A stretch of 40,672 nt of DNA. It comes from Lachnospiraceae bacterium. Its GTDB lineage: Bacteria; Bacillota; Clostridia; Lachnospirales; Lachnospiraceae. The stretch is from the NCBI GenBank assembly GCA_017467805.1, contig JAFUKJ010000105.1, forward strand, positions 1-40,672. The letters are read 5' to 3'. Positions 15,687 to 24,800 of this stretch are shown in pieces; position 1 is the first letter of the stretch; each line of letters opens with the position of its first letter. Made by a program: the position numbers and the translations under genes. The notes under the pieces were generated by a model. The model saw only the letters and a list, made by a program, of their open reading frames with translations, was not told where the DNA came from and made no database searches.

Positions 15687-16243
15687 AATTCAAATTCCCT
15701 TTCTGATAAATAGTTGTGTAGTTTCAATCTTAAGCGATTGAGTGTCATGGATACTGCATTTTCCTTCATGCCATGCTGAAGTGCAATAGAGGATATACTA
15801 TCTGTGTACCAGTATCTGCAGATGAAGATGCTTCTTTTTTGGGGAGAAAGAGTATCAAGAAAGTCATTAATAGCTTTTATGAGTTCTTTGTATTCGATTT
15901 CTTTCTCAACATTGCTTTTCCCAGAAACACAGTCGTTTAATTCGTCCAATACTGCCGGAAGTACACTTCCGCCACGTTTGTCAGCATGAGTATGCTTAAA
16001 TTTGTTAAATGATAAGTTCCTTGTAATCTTCCCAAGGAAAGTAGATAACATAGTAGGTCTGTGAGGGGGCATAGAGTTCCAGGCATTCATATATGTATCA
16101 TTGACACATTCTTCTGCATCCTCATGATTGCCAAGGATATTTTTGGCAATAGAAGAGCAGTATTTACCATATTTATGCGCTGTTTGAGTTATAGCATTTT
16201 GGTCTCTATCCCAATACAACTGAACTATTTTAGTATCCTCCAT
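15683..16243 (-). CDS. ECF RNA polymerase sigma factor
   Basis: 186 residues. Sigma region 2 is seen in GKYCSSIAKNILGNHEDAEE with NDTYMNAWNS, and region 4 in LSPQKRSIFICRYWYTDSI followed by the helix-turn-helix SSIALQHGMKENAVSMTLNRLR. No region 1.1 or 3, as in ECF factors. The frame is open 11 codons farther up, but ATG 16243 follows AGAAAGGAGGATTTTT, an excellent site. It is cotranscribed with the membrane partner downstream, so it probably responds to a surface signal. Confidence 0.93.
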   Translation of the reverse strand: MEDTKIVQLYWDRDQNAITQTAHKYGKYCSSIAKNILGNHEDAEECVNDTYMNAWNSMPPHRPTMLSTFLGKITRNLSFNKFKHTHADKRGGSVLPAVLDELNDCVSGKSNVEKEIEYKELIKAINDFLDTLSPQKRSIFICRYWYTDSISSIALQHGMKENAVSMTLNRLRLKLHNYLSEREFEL

Positions 16244-16518
16244 AAAAATCCTCCTTTCTGTTTTTATCCTTTTCATCTATATACACAACATTTGATTTGG
16301 AATCTCACACATTTGGGGAGAAAATTTGATAATTATTATTTCCATTATAACTTTAAAAATATATTTTGCTAGATTAGCTAAGAGTATATTAGAATGTATA
16401 TTTTCACAAATTCGGACATAGCAAATGTGGATGGACTCAAACTTTATTATAAAAAAGATTGAGGTGGTTGTGGGGGGATGGGAGTGGTATCATGAATGTG
16501 TGATAGGAGGAGTTTATA
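16244..16518. other. divergent intergenic region
   Basis: AT-rich gap between the divergent ECF sigma gene and the DUF2441 gene. On the minus strand TATAAT (16349-16344) could be the -10 of the sigma gene, but no good -35 accompanies it. No clear sigma-A promoter is visible for the plus-strand genes. No ORF or strong hairpin seen. Confidence 0.4.
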
Positions 16519-17079
16519 ATGTTGGAAACATTTTACGGCTATCATGTAGTGACCGAAAGACCGATGCATTTGGGACAACATATTATTTTTGATGAGTATC
16601 AGCACAGCGGTGTGTACCAAAGAGTAATGGAAAGAAAAGAGATTGTGGAAGATATCTATACCAACCCGATAAAATATGAGAAAATAGAATTAGATTATCC
16701 TGTGGTAGTAGCTTTGCGGGAGTTGGCATTAGAAGAGATACGAAAGAAAAAGTATCCGAGTTATCCATCAAGACTAGGATGTCTTTATGTGTCAGAAACG
16801 TTACATGAGGCGGAACAGTGGGCGGACTATTTTGTAAGTCTTGGCAGACCAACCTTCCAGATTGTGAAGCTTAAGATTGCAGGCAGCAGGTTTGTTGGAG
16901 ATGCGACAAAGTGCTTTTATGCGACGATTGATAAAGAAGAAAATTTAAAACTGGCAGAGAGATATTGGAAGAATGAAGAGCAGTCAACTGACGAACCGCC
17001 GATAAATGAGATTTTAGTTGGTGGAGATATTGAGGTAGTGGAGATTGTAAAGGAGATTCAATATGTATCAGGTAATTAA
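16519..17079 (+). CDS. DUF2441-family protein
   Basis: 186 residues with the DUF2441 start FYGYHVVTERPMHLGQHIIFDE and later SRLGCLYVSETLHEAEQWADYF. The family has no settled function; its fold has been compared with ADP-ribosyltransferase-like proteins, which I cannot confirm here. No signal peptide or membrane span. Start follows TAGGAGGAGTTTATA. Its last 17 bp overlap the next gene, a GNAT acetyltransferase, so the two are cotranslated and may act together. Confidence 0.82.
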   Translation: MLETFYGYHVVTERPMHLGQHIIFDEYQHSGVYQRVMERKEIVEDIYTNPIKYEKIELDYPVVVALRELALEEIRKKKYPSYPSRLGCLYVSETLHEAEQWADYFVSLGRPTFQIVKLKIAGSRFVGDATKCFYATIDKEENLKLAERYWKNEEQSTDEPPINEILVGGDIEVVEIVKEIQYVSGN

Positions 17080-17929
17080 GAATTACAGAGATAACGAAGC
17101 ATTAAGACATAGCTTTAATGAATTAGCAGGAAAGACCTTCGGGCTAGACTTTGAGGACTGGTATCAGAACGGATTCTGGGGCGATAATTATAACCCATAT
17201 TCTATCGTGATAGATGGAAAAGTAGTTGCGAATGTGTCTGTAAATAAAACGGATATGTTGATTGATGGAGAGATAAAGCATTTATTGCAGCTTGGAACGG
17301 TTATGACGGATGAGGAGTATCGTAATCAGGGATTGAGTAGAATGATTATGGAGCAGATAGATGCAGATTATGCAGGAAAGGTGGATGGTATCTATCTGTT
17401 TGGAAATGACAGTGTAGTGGAGTTCTATCCAAGATTCGGCTTTGTAAAAGGAGAGGAATACTTGTATTCTAAGAAGGTTTCGCTTACAGGAGAATCACAG
17501 CTGGAGCAGATTATAATGGATAAGCCTGTAGTATGGAAGCAGCTAACGGATGCCATGCAGCGTAGTGTTTTCCATGGAAGTATGGATATGGTTCATAACA
17601 ATGAGCTTATCATGTTCTATGTGAGCAAGTTCATGCAGGAAAATGTTTATTATCATAAGACTACGGATACCTATGTCATTGCGGAAATAGAAGAGAATAG
17701 CTTGTTGATTCATAATGTATTTTCAAGTACAATAACAGCGTTGGATGAAGTAATAAAGCTCTTTGGTAAGGATATCACAGAAGTTACATTAGGCTTTGCA
17801 CCGATGGAGTGCGAGAGTTATGATGTCGTAAATTACCATGAGGAGGACTGCACTTTCTTTATAAAGGGAAAAGCCTTAGAAGTAGTTGCGGAGGAAAAAT
17901 TAAGAATTCCAAGCCTGGCGCATGCATAA
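17063..17929 (+). CDS. GNAT-family N-acetyltransferase, long form
   Basis: 288 residues. The N-terminal half is a GNAT domain: HLLQLGTVMTDEEYRNQGLSRMIM carries the acetyl-CoA pyrophosphate loop (R/Q-x-x-G-L/x-S), and LFGNDSVVEFYPRFGF is the closing strand. The C-terminal half (about 140-288) is an added domain, as in Eis-like or two-domain acetyltransferases, and may shape the acceptor site. AAGGAGATTCAAT precedes the ATG, which lies inside the DUF2441 gene. The acceptor is unknown. Confidence 0.88.
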   Translation: MYQVIKNYRDNEALRHSFNELAGKTFGLDFEDWYQNGFWGDNYNPYSIVIDGKVVANVSVNKTDMLIDGEIKHLLQLGTVMTDEEYRNQGLSRMIMEQIDADYAGKVDGIYLFGNDSVVEFYPRFGFVKGEEYLYSKKVSLTGESQLEQIIMDKPVVWKQLTDAMQRSVFHGSMDMVHNNELIMFYVSKFMQENVYYHKTTDTYVIAEIEENSLLIHNVFSSTITALDEVIKLFGKDITEVTLGFAPMECESYDVVNYHEEDCTFFIKGKALEVVAEEKLRIPSLAHA

Positions 17930-17990
17930 AAGCGCCATCCGAAGACGACGCTTTTGATAAGTGATTGCTATTGGGCAGTCACTTTTTTAG
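17928..17990. terminator. tandem terminator hairpins between convergent genes
   Basis: First AAAAGCG / CGCTTTT (17928-17934 with 17949-17955), then AAGTGATTGC / GCAGTCACTT (17959-17968 with 17975-17984, one G-U pair) followed by T6 on the plus strand. The second is a good intrinsic terminator for the GNAT gene and lies next to the end of the minus-strand MATE gene. Confidence 0.83.
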
Positions 17991-19315
17991 TATCCGTATT
18001 TCTTTTTATTGGTTACTAAGAATACAATCGTTACTACCAATGCCATAAGCTCAGCGACTACAATTGCCATCCAGATACCATTCAAGCCAAAGATAATTGG
18101 TAAAACCAATACTGCAATTATCTGGAACAGCAGGGTTCTAAGGAATGAAATCAGTGCAGACACCAAGCCATTTCCTAAAGCTGTAAAGAAGGATGAACCA
18201 TAGATATTCAGTCCCATAACGATAAAGGACAGGCTGTAAATGATAAAACCGTTCTTGGTCATTTCAAAGAGTGCGGCATCGTAGCTTACGAAGATACCTG
18301 CAAGAACACCAGACAGTGCAATGGCAGCAGCGCACATCGCAATTCCTGCACCAACATTAAATCGAATACTCTTCTTATAAACATTAGTCAATTCTTCCTT
18401 ATTTCCTGCTCCATAGTTGTAACCAATAATCGGGGCAGTTCCAACAGCATATCCGATGAACACTGCGATAAAGATAAAGTTCACATACATAATAACGCCG
18501 TATGCGGCAACGCCATCTTCGCCAGCATAGTTCATTAACTGAAGATTGTACAGCATATTTACGATGGACATGGAGATGTTCGTCATCAGCTCGGAAGAAC
18601 CATTGAAGCAGGTCTTGCCTAAGATTCTATAGTTCACTTTTGAACGAACTAATTTCAATGCACTGTTATTTTCTCTAAGAAAATAAATGAGCGGAATCAC
18701 GCCGCCGATAATCTGGCTGATACTGGTTGCTAATGCAGCACCGACAACGCCCCAGCGTAACACTCCAATCAGAACAAAATCCAATACAACATTTGTTAAG
18801 CCTGCAATTACAGTGATTACCAATCCGAAGGTCGGCTTTTCTGCTGTAACAAGAAAGCTTTGAAAAACATTCTGCAGCATAAAGGCTGTAAGTGAAAGCA
18901 GAAGAATGCGTCCGTAGCTTACACAATGCTCTAATAAATCAGGTGTAGCTCCAAGTAATAAAGCGATTTCTCTTATAAAGACAATTCCAAGAACTGTTAA
19001 GAGGATGCCGACGATAATCGTTACTTTAATTAGCATAGAAAAGATTTCGTTTGCTTCCTTTTTCTTGCCCTGACCAAGTGACATAGAAACCAATGCGCTT
19101 CCGCCAGTTCCAACCATGAATCCAAAGGCACCCAGCATCATTGGAAATGGCATGATTAAGTTGACTGCGGCAAACTCCGTCTTTCCAACATAGTTTGATA
19201 CAAAGAAGCCGTCCACCACACCATAGATAGATGTGAAAATCATCATAACAATGGATGGAATAACAAAACGAAACAGCCTTTTGTAAGTAAAATGGTCTGA
19301 TAATTTGATTTCCAT
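17987..19315 (-). CDS. MATE-family exporter, second copy
   Basis: 442 residues, about 12 membrane spans in two halves. The N-terminal FTYKRLFRFVIPSIVMMIFTSIYGVVDGFFVSNYVG and the second-half repeat (YNLQLMNYAGEDGVAAYGV, GTAPIIGYNYGAGNKEE) are typical of the bacterial MepA-like branch of MATE proteins. It is not a close duplicate of the exporter at 10040-11425. Start follows TTAGGAGGTTTTT. The gene has its own promoter and a 147-nt leader holding a terminator, so expression is probably signal-controlled; the substrate is unknown. Confidence 0.94.
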   Translation of the reverse strand: MEIKLSDHFTYKRLFRFVIPSIVMMIFTSIYGVVDGFFVSNYVGKTEFAAVNLIMPFPMMLGAFGFMVGTGGSALVSMSLGQGKKKEANEIFSMLIKVTIIVGILLTVLGIVFIREIALLLGATPDLLEHCVSYGRILLLSLTAFMLQNVFQSFLVTAEKPTFGLVITVIAGLTNVVLDFVLIGVLRWGVVGAALATSISQIIGGVIPLIYFLRENNSALKLVRSKVNYRILGKTCFNGSSELMTNISMSIVNMLYNLQLMNYAGEDGVAAYGVIMYVNFIFIAVFIGYAVGTAPIIGYNYGAGNKEELTNVYKKSIRFNVGAGIAMCAAAIALSGVLAGIFVSYDAALFEMTKNGFIIYSLSFIVMGLNIYGSSFFTALGNGLVSALISFLRTLLFQIIAVLVLPIIFGLNGIWMAIVVAELMALVVTIVFLVTNKKKYGY

Positions 19316-19462
19316 AAAAACCTCCTAAATGTAAGCAATGTGCGCGCCGCTTAGGTACTGCACGCAAGCATAAAAAAAGCCAGATAAGAGAAACAGGTAT
19401 TTCAGCCTGTAGCCTTATCCAGCATCACATTTCTAGCGAATGCTTTGCCCTCCGAGCCAGCA
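19316..19462 (-). promoter_or_regulatory. MATE leader: attenuator, candidate riboswitch
   Basis: The predicted transcript begins near 19462, contains GCTGGCTCGGAGGGCAAAGC and a CATT...AATG hairpin, then a terminator (19372-19419), then about 45 nt to the ribosome binding site. An early short structured element followed by a terminator ahead of an exporter gene fits a riboswitch or other attenuator. The GGGCAAA block recalls c-di-GMP-I RNA, but the GACGCAAAGC block of that class is missing. Confidence 0.58.
19372..19419 (-). terminator. terminator in the MATE leader
   Basis: Two-part stem on the minus strand: GATAAG/CTTATC (19383-19388 with 19414-19419) and ACAGG/CCTGT (19393-19397 with 19406-19410) separated by an internal loop, followed by U7 (19378-19372). 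It lies about 55 nt before the start codon. Confidence 0.8.
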
Positions 19463-19468
19463 ATATGT

Positions 19469-19497
19469 ACTATAGCATAATCCGACAGGAAGCGCAA
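19469..19497 (-). promoter_or_regulatory. promoter of the second MATE gene
   Basis: On the minus strand TTGCGC (19497-19492), 17-bp spacer, TATAGT (19474-19469), with TG one base before the -10 (TGCTATAGT). Confidence 0.68.
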
Positions 19498-19552
19498 GTG
19501 GTTGCGAATGCGGCATGCGAGTTCTCTTGGTAACCACGGATATCTCAAGTTA

Positions 19553-19701
19553 TTTCCCGACTGCTCAAGCAATTTAGTGGTTCCAGTCGGAAATGACTCG
19601 GTATTTTCTCCGACTGCTCAAGCAATTCAGTGGTTCCAGTCGGAAATGACTCGGCATTTTTCCCGACCGTTCAAATAATTTTTGCACTCTAGTCGGGAAA
19701 A
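19553..19701. repeat. hairpin array 2: three 53-bp units
   Basis: Three tandem units at an exact 53-bp period. Units 1 and 2: arms CCGACTG / CAGTCGG (19557-19563 with 19584-19590; 19610-19616 with 19637-19643) around a 20-nt loop CTCAAGCAATT[TC]AGTGGTTC. Unit 3 is diverged but still forms a perfect 10-bp stem TTTTCCCGAC / GTCGGGAAAA (19658-19667 with 19692-19701). Spacer text is AAATGACTCGG plus a T-rich stretch. No repeat-linked ORF. The array lies upstream of the MATE promoter, between divergent genes; function unknown. Confidence 0.92.
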
Positions 19702-20169
19702 CAAGTACATTAATGACTATAGTTCGTCCTCAGAAAAAGACATTGTATCTGTGTATATAACCAAGCCATCTTTCGCAATACAGCTATAAAAAGTGCTTGC
19801 GCCTAGGTATACGAAAATTGTATATATCCTACCAAATCAAAGAAATGGTATTTTTAGTAGGATTTTAAGCAATAAAACGAGTCCGAGTTACTCAATAATA
19901 TATCTATGAGTATACCAGAGCAAGCTTATTATTACTGTATACTTTTTCGTATCTTCTAGACAGATATAGTCATGGTTCATGCCGCCATTCCGCAAAGATG
20001 TTTTACATAAAAAACTTAAAAATTTTTCAAAAATATGTGATAATTTGAAAGAGTAAAGCGAGTATATAGTGAAGGCCTTTAAAAAGTGTTGGCACTGGTC
20101 AACACATACAAGAAGCTGCAAAAGCAGAGTCTTGAGATACAAGAGATAAATTATGAGCGGAGGGAAGAC
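19702..20169. other. intergenic region before the second ECF sigma gene
   Basis: About 470 bp with no convincing gene. It holds a dyad ATCCTAC / GTAGGAT (19826-19832 with 19857-19863) and, near 20040, a possible -10 (GATAAT) without a clear -35. The sigma reading frame is open back to a TTG at 20086, but no ribosome binding site supports translation there. The 5' boundary of the sigma transcript is not clear. Confidence 0.5.
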
Positions 20170-20679
20170 GTGTTACTGGAAGAATACAGAAGGTTAACCA
20201 ATTTATATTTAGATGATATATACAGAGTAGCGTATAGCGGATGCAGGAACAGGCAGGATGCCGAGGATGTGACGCAGGAGGTGTTTGAAGCTCTACTGAA
20301 GTATAAGGGAGAGTTCGAAAATGATGAGCATGCAAAGTTCTGGCTTATCAGAGTGACTTCTAATAAGTGTAAAAGCATGTGGCGTTCTCCATGGAAATGC
20401 AGGGTAGACTTGTCCGATGAAGAATTGCCTGTGATAAAGCAGGAATGGACAAAAGAGCAGGAGGAGCTATATATAGCTTTGAGGAAGCTGCCACCAAAGT
20501 ACGCACAGTGTGTACATCTGTATTATTTTGAGGAAATGAAGACAAGAGATATAGCCAAGCAATTAGGAATCTCGGAAACAGCGGTATCGACAAGATTGCA
20601 GAGAGCAAGGGAGAAACTTAAGTCTTTTTTAGGAGAGGAGCAGTTAAATGAGCGAAATGTTAACAACGGATACATATAA
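20170..20679 (+). CDS. ECF RNA polymerase sigma factor, second
   Basis: 169 residues from GTG 20170, chosen because GCGGAGGG lies 5 nt upstream and the protein then begins at the family's usual region 2 (LYLDDIYRVAYSGCRNRQDAEDVTQEVFEALLKY). Region 4 is LRKLPPKYAQCVHLYYFEEM with the helix-turn-helix DIAKQLGISETAVSTRLQRAREKL. Its last 32 bp overlap the next gene, a one-span membrane protein that is the likely anti-sigma factor. The target promoters are unknown; the starch enzyme downstream is a neighbour but has a sigma-A-like promoter. Confidence 0.92.
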   Translation: MLLEEYRRLTNLYLDDIYRVAYSGCRNRQDAEDVTQEVFEALLKYKGEFENDEHAKFWLIRVTSNKCKSMWRSPWKCRVDLSDEELPVIKQEWTKEQEELYIALRKLPPKYAQCVHLYYFEEMKTRDIAKQLGISETAVSTRLQRAREKLKSFLGEEQLNERNVNNGYI

Positions 20680-21652
20680 GACAATTTATAATGACATTAC
20701 ACCAAGTGATGAATTTAGGCAGAGAATGCTGAATCAGGGAGCAGAAACAAGGATATATAAAATGAAACCGCGTTTGTCATATGCAGCAGCAATTGTTGCA
20801 TGTATGGTTCTTATGGTAAGCGGAACGGTGTATGCGTATACACATCCTGCACTGATACGTGCTTTATTTGGCGAGGATGCACCAAAAGAATTTGTGGAAA
20901 AGGTATATGCACCGATAGAGCAGACGATTATTCGTGATGGATATATTTATATTGTGGAAGGAAACATATATGATGAGCAGATGGGAACAGGTTGTCTTAC
21001 TGTAAGGATAGAGGCAGAGGATGGTTCGATTCCTGATGTGAAGGCGTCAGATAGTATATTTACAGCACCTATTTTTGGACAGGGAATAGACGGACATAGA
21101 TTTTGGGTAGGAGAAAAAGAGATGCTTTTTCTTTTTAGAAGTGGCTTAAGTGGATTTTGGAGTTGGCCACAATGTACGGAGGAAGGTGTGTTTTATCATT
21201 TGAAATATACGATGTTGGACCCAGAGGATGAATTGGGATTGATTGTGATAAGTATGGAAGAATATGATGAAATTATTGCCAATATTCAATTTGATAGTGA
21301 TGGTAATTGGAAAAAGAATTGCGAAATTTATGAGGAAGTAAAGGATAGTCTTGAAAGTATAGAGTTAGTATATCAACCAATGGACTATTTAGAACTATAT
21401 TCAGATGGATTGACGCTAGAGATAGATAATATGAATCTCCGTGCAAAATGGAATCGTATAGGAAAAGAGATTGATACCTTAACAGTGATTGAAGCAGATG
21501 GAAATCTCATAGAGATTGTAAAGAATGGTGATACATCAAGTGGTTCGTGTACGATAGTAAGTAGTGGAGATATAACGATGGAATATACTTTCGAAAAGAT
21601 AATAGATCCAACAACAATTCAGGTAGAGGTAAATGGTGAAATAATAGAGTAA
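20648..21652 (+). CDS. membrane protein, probable anti-sigma partner
   Basis: 334 residues. A short cytoplasmic N-terminus containing YNDITPSDEFRQRMLNQ, a pattern common in Clostridial anti-sigma proteins near ECF factors, one membrane span (about residues 45-63, YAAAIVACMVLMVSGTVYAY), then a long extracytoplasmic domain rich in Asp, Glu and aromatic residues. The ATG follows GGAGAGGAGCAGTTA inside the sigma gene, so it is translated together with it. The outer domain is not one I recognise; it presumably senses the stimulus. Confidence 0.77.
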   Translation: MSEMLTTDTYKTIYNDITPSDEFRQRMLNQGAETRIYKMKPRLSYAAAIVACMVLMVSGTVYAYTHPALIRALFGEDAPKEFVEKVYAPIEQTIIRDGYIYIVEGNIYDEQMGTGCLTVRIEAEDGSIPDVKASDSIFTAPIFGQGIDGHRFWVGEKEMLFLFRSGLSGFWSWPQCTEEGVFYHLKYTMLDPEDELGLIVISMEEYDEIIANIQFDSDGNWKKNCEIYEEVKDSLESIELVYQPMDYLELYSDGLTLEIDNMNLRAKWNRIGKEIDTLTVIEADGNLIEIVKNGDTSSGSCTIVSSGDITMEYTFEKIIDPTTIQVEVNGEIIE

Positions 21653-21663
21653 TAGAGCGAGAG

Positions 21664-21690
21664 TGGCTGGTAAATTATGTTTACCAGCCA
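21664..21690 (+). terminator. terminator-like hairpin after the sigma/anti-sigma pair
   Basis: Perfect 11-bp stem TGGCTGGTAAA / TTTACCAGCCA (21664-21674 with 21680-21690), 5-nt loop. The downstream sequence (TAATTTGG) lacks a solid T-tract, so termination may be partial. Confidence 0.65.
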
Positions 21691-21754
21691 TAATTTGGTA
21701 ATAAATAACAAAATGTACACGAAAAGATTGTGAAGTATTTGATTTGTATACAGA

Positions 21755-21783
21755 TTGCACAAGAAAACGTTTTCGAGTATACT
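21755..21783 (+). promoter_or_regulatory. promoter of the GH13 gene with LacI-type operator in the spacer
   Basis: TTGCAC (21755-21760), 17-bp spacer, TATACT (21778-21783). A perfect palindrome GAAAACGTTTTC (21763-21774) fills most of the spacer. It has the CG centre of LacI/GalR-family operators and is close to a CcpA cre box. A repressor bound here would block RNA polymerase. Confidence 0.8.
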
Positions 21784-21788
21784 AAGAT

Positions 21789-21813
21789 TTGTTCAGAGTT
21801 AATCTCTGAACAA
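21789..21813 (+). promoter_or_regulatory. 5' end hairpin of the GH13 mRNA
   Basis: Perfect 10-bp stem TTGTTCAGAG / CTCTGAACAA (21789-21798 with 21804-21813), 5-nt loop, beginning at the predicted transcript start. Such 5' hairpins often protect mRNA; a role as a second operator is possible. Confidence 0.65.
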
Positions 21814-21839
21814 GTGAAAAAAGAAATAGGAGGAGCAAC

Positions 21840-24800
21840 ATGAGGGTTGTAAAGAAAAAGGGTTTGCATGCAAAGTCTGTAGGACACAGAGTGTTCGCGT
21901 GGATTTTGGCAGCAGCACTTGCTTTCTCATCCTGTCCGATTGCAGCGAATGCTGAGGAGGAGAGCGTACAGGCAGAGGAAGTCGTGGAAGTATCTGAGAG
22001 TATGCCAGACGAGATAGTGCTTGAGACAGTTGAGTTCATGTCAAGTGAGGCAGAAGCTGAGATGGCTGAGACTTTAGCAGGTGAGACAGAAGAAACGGAG
22101 TCTTCATTTTTTTATGAGGATTTTGGAAACGTTTCCGAAACCGTTACCGAAAGTGCTGAAAAAGACACTGTGGAAGTAATTGAAACAGCGGTTGTTGAAA
22201 CAGAAACTGCAACTGAGGCAGAAACTGAAACACAGACTGAAGCAGCAGTACTTAGTGTAGAGCCTGTGCAGGAAGCAGTTGTATTAGCAAATGAGGTAGC
22301 AACAGTAACCAAGACATGCCCGACCATTGGGGAGGATGGCAAGGTAACATTTTGGTTCTACGAAGAGGACGGCGTGGACTATAGTGAGGTCTATGTCAAG
22401 GGTTCATGGGTGAGTGACTGGAGTCAGTACTACTACATGACAGAAGATACAGAGCAGGAAAGCGTTTGGAGCGTAGAGGTTTTGCTTGCTCTTGATAAGT
22501 CTTACGAATACGGTATCGTTGCAGATGGTAACTGGAAGGGTGACCCGATGAATCCAAACAGCAACGGTAATGCGGAGATTCTGAGAAATCCAGTTTATAC
22601 AAGCGACGGAAGTGCGAAGCTTTATTATTATCCACAGGGCGATGAAAGTGTAACACTTCTCTATAAGACAGCAGATGCGGCAGAGTATCAGAGCATTGCA
22701 ATGACTAAGGACGGCTCACATTCAGCACTGCTATCAGCAGTAGTATCTGAGCAGGGTGAATATGAATATTGCTTTGAGGTAAATGGTACACAGAGTGCTG
22801 ACAAGAACTGTGTGGATGCTAAGTTCAGTATTTCAAAGCTTCCAGAGGATGACGCATCCGTAATGAGTCCTGTAATTAATGGTACAGAGGTTACCTTCAA
22901 TTACTATGGACCTACAGCTAAGAGTGTGAACCTGGCTGGCGAGATGAACGGCTGGTCATCATCAGCAGATGCACTTACTTATAATAGTGAAACAGGCTTC
23001 TGGTCTGTTACCAAGACCTTAGCACCTGGTAAATATGAGTATAAGTTTGTTGTAGATGAGAAGAACTGGACCTGTGACAGCAGAAATCAGGCAACAAGCA
23101 ATGGCAATAGTGTATTCTATGTGGCAGGGCTTGTATCAAAGACCTTGAATGTAGAGTCAGGACAGAGTGTAACATTGCCAGCAGAGCTTACATTATACGA
23201 TGCGGCAGGTAACGCAAGCAGTGTAGCACCTGTATACGAGATTGAAAGTACATATGCAGATGTATTAACTATTACAGATGGCGCAATTACAGTACCTGCA
23301 AGCTTTAGCAGCACATATTTCAAGGTGATTGCAAGCTACGGTGATTACAGTGTAGATATCTATGTTGATGTAATTGCAGCAATCTATAACTACACAATTT
23401 ATTACTGTGACGAAACACATCAGAGTACAGATACAGCTTCTCTTTGGATTTGGACTGACGGTGTAAATGGTCAGCAGTATTTCTTTGATGAGGCAGTTAC
23501 TTTAGATGATGGAAAGACATGGTTAAAGGCTGAAGTATCGGTTCCTTATACTACTTTAAATATTATTCCAAGAGCATATGCAGACTGGTCTTGGCAGGAT
23601 GCAGACAAGTACTTTGATAACAGTACTACTTTGGATAAGAATGCAGAGCTTTATCTTGTGAAAGGAGATAGCACTGTATATACTGAGCTTCCTGATTTAG
23701 AGGAGAAGGAAGGCAGATATGTATTAATCGAGTATAGCAGACCTGTTGGCGACTATGAAGGCTGGAATATTTACAGTTGGAACACAGGCTACGGCAGTGA
23801 GGTAACTGTGAACTTCGAAGAGATTGATGGCAAGATGGTTGCTTTTGTGCCTGTAGTTGATACAAAGGAGAGCATTTCTTTCTGTATGAGAAGAAGTGAG
23901 GAAGGCAGCGCTTGGGCTGAGAAGGATGGCGGTGACCATACAGCAGTGATTCCACTTGACCAGACAATCGTTAAGGTTCAGTTTGAGCAGGGAACAGGTG
24001 TTGTAGGCAATCTTCCTTACAATAACGGATATACCACAGATGTAGTAAATGGTAAGATTACTTTTACATATCGTGATGATAAATTATATAAGGCATATGA
24101 GGAAGAAGCTCTTGAGGGCAAGGTAGTGCTTGTCTTAGACGGCTCTGAGTATGTAATGTCTTATGATGAAGCAAACGAGAGATATACCTATACAGCAAAG
24201 CTTGAGAGCGGAAAGCATGCTTATGCATACAAGGTAGATGGACAGCTTATCATTGATAAGTATAATGATGAAACTGTTGAGGTTGAAGGTGTGACATATT
24301 CAGCATATGAATACATCACATTTGATGCAAAGCTTACTGCAAAGGTAACTCCTGCAAGTATTGACTACAATGACAATGCAGTATTGGAGCTTTCTGTTGA
24401 TGCAGGTGAAGATACAAATGCGATTGAAATAACAGAAGCATATGTTGATTTGAGTGCATTAGGTTTATCAAATAATCTCAAGCTTGATACATCTCTTATG
24501 GCAGGAACTATTGCTGTGAAGGATTCTATTGCAGTCGGCGAAAAGGAGCTTCCTGTTGTAGCAAAGGACCAGTATGGAAATATATACAAGACAACTGCAA
24601 ATGTGACTGTTACCCCTAGACAGAGCGCGGCAGATGATTTTGCTTGGGATGAGGCTGTTATTTATTTTGCAGTAACAGACAGATTCTTTGACGGAAATAC
24701 AGCAAATAACGATGCATATGGCACAGGAACCTATAATCCCGAAATGGGTTCTATGTATCATGGCGGTGACCTTGCAGGCTTAGAGGCGAAGCTTGATTAC

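Noticed and set aside
17990-18002. TATCCGTATTT, resembling an array 1 arm
   Set aside because: It is the end of the MATE coding sequence and has no partner arm.
19316-19462. c-di-GMP-I (GEMM) riboswitch before the MATE gene
   Set aside because: GGGCAAA and GCTACAGG words occur, but GACGCAAAGC and the second arm with GGTAGC...CCGGG are missing, so the class is not supported.
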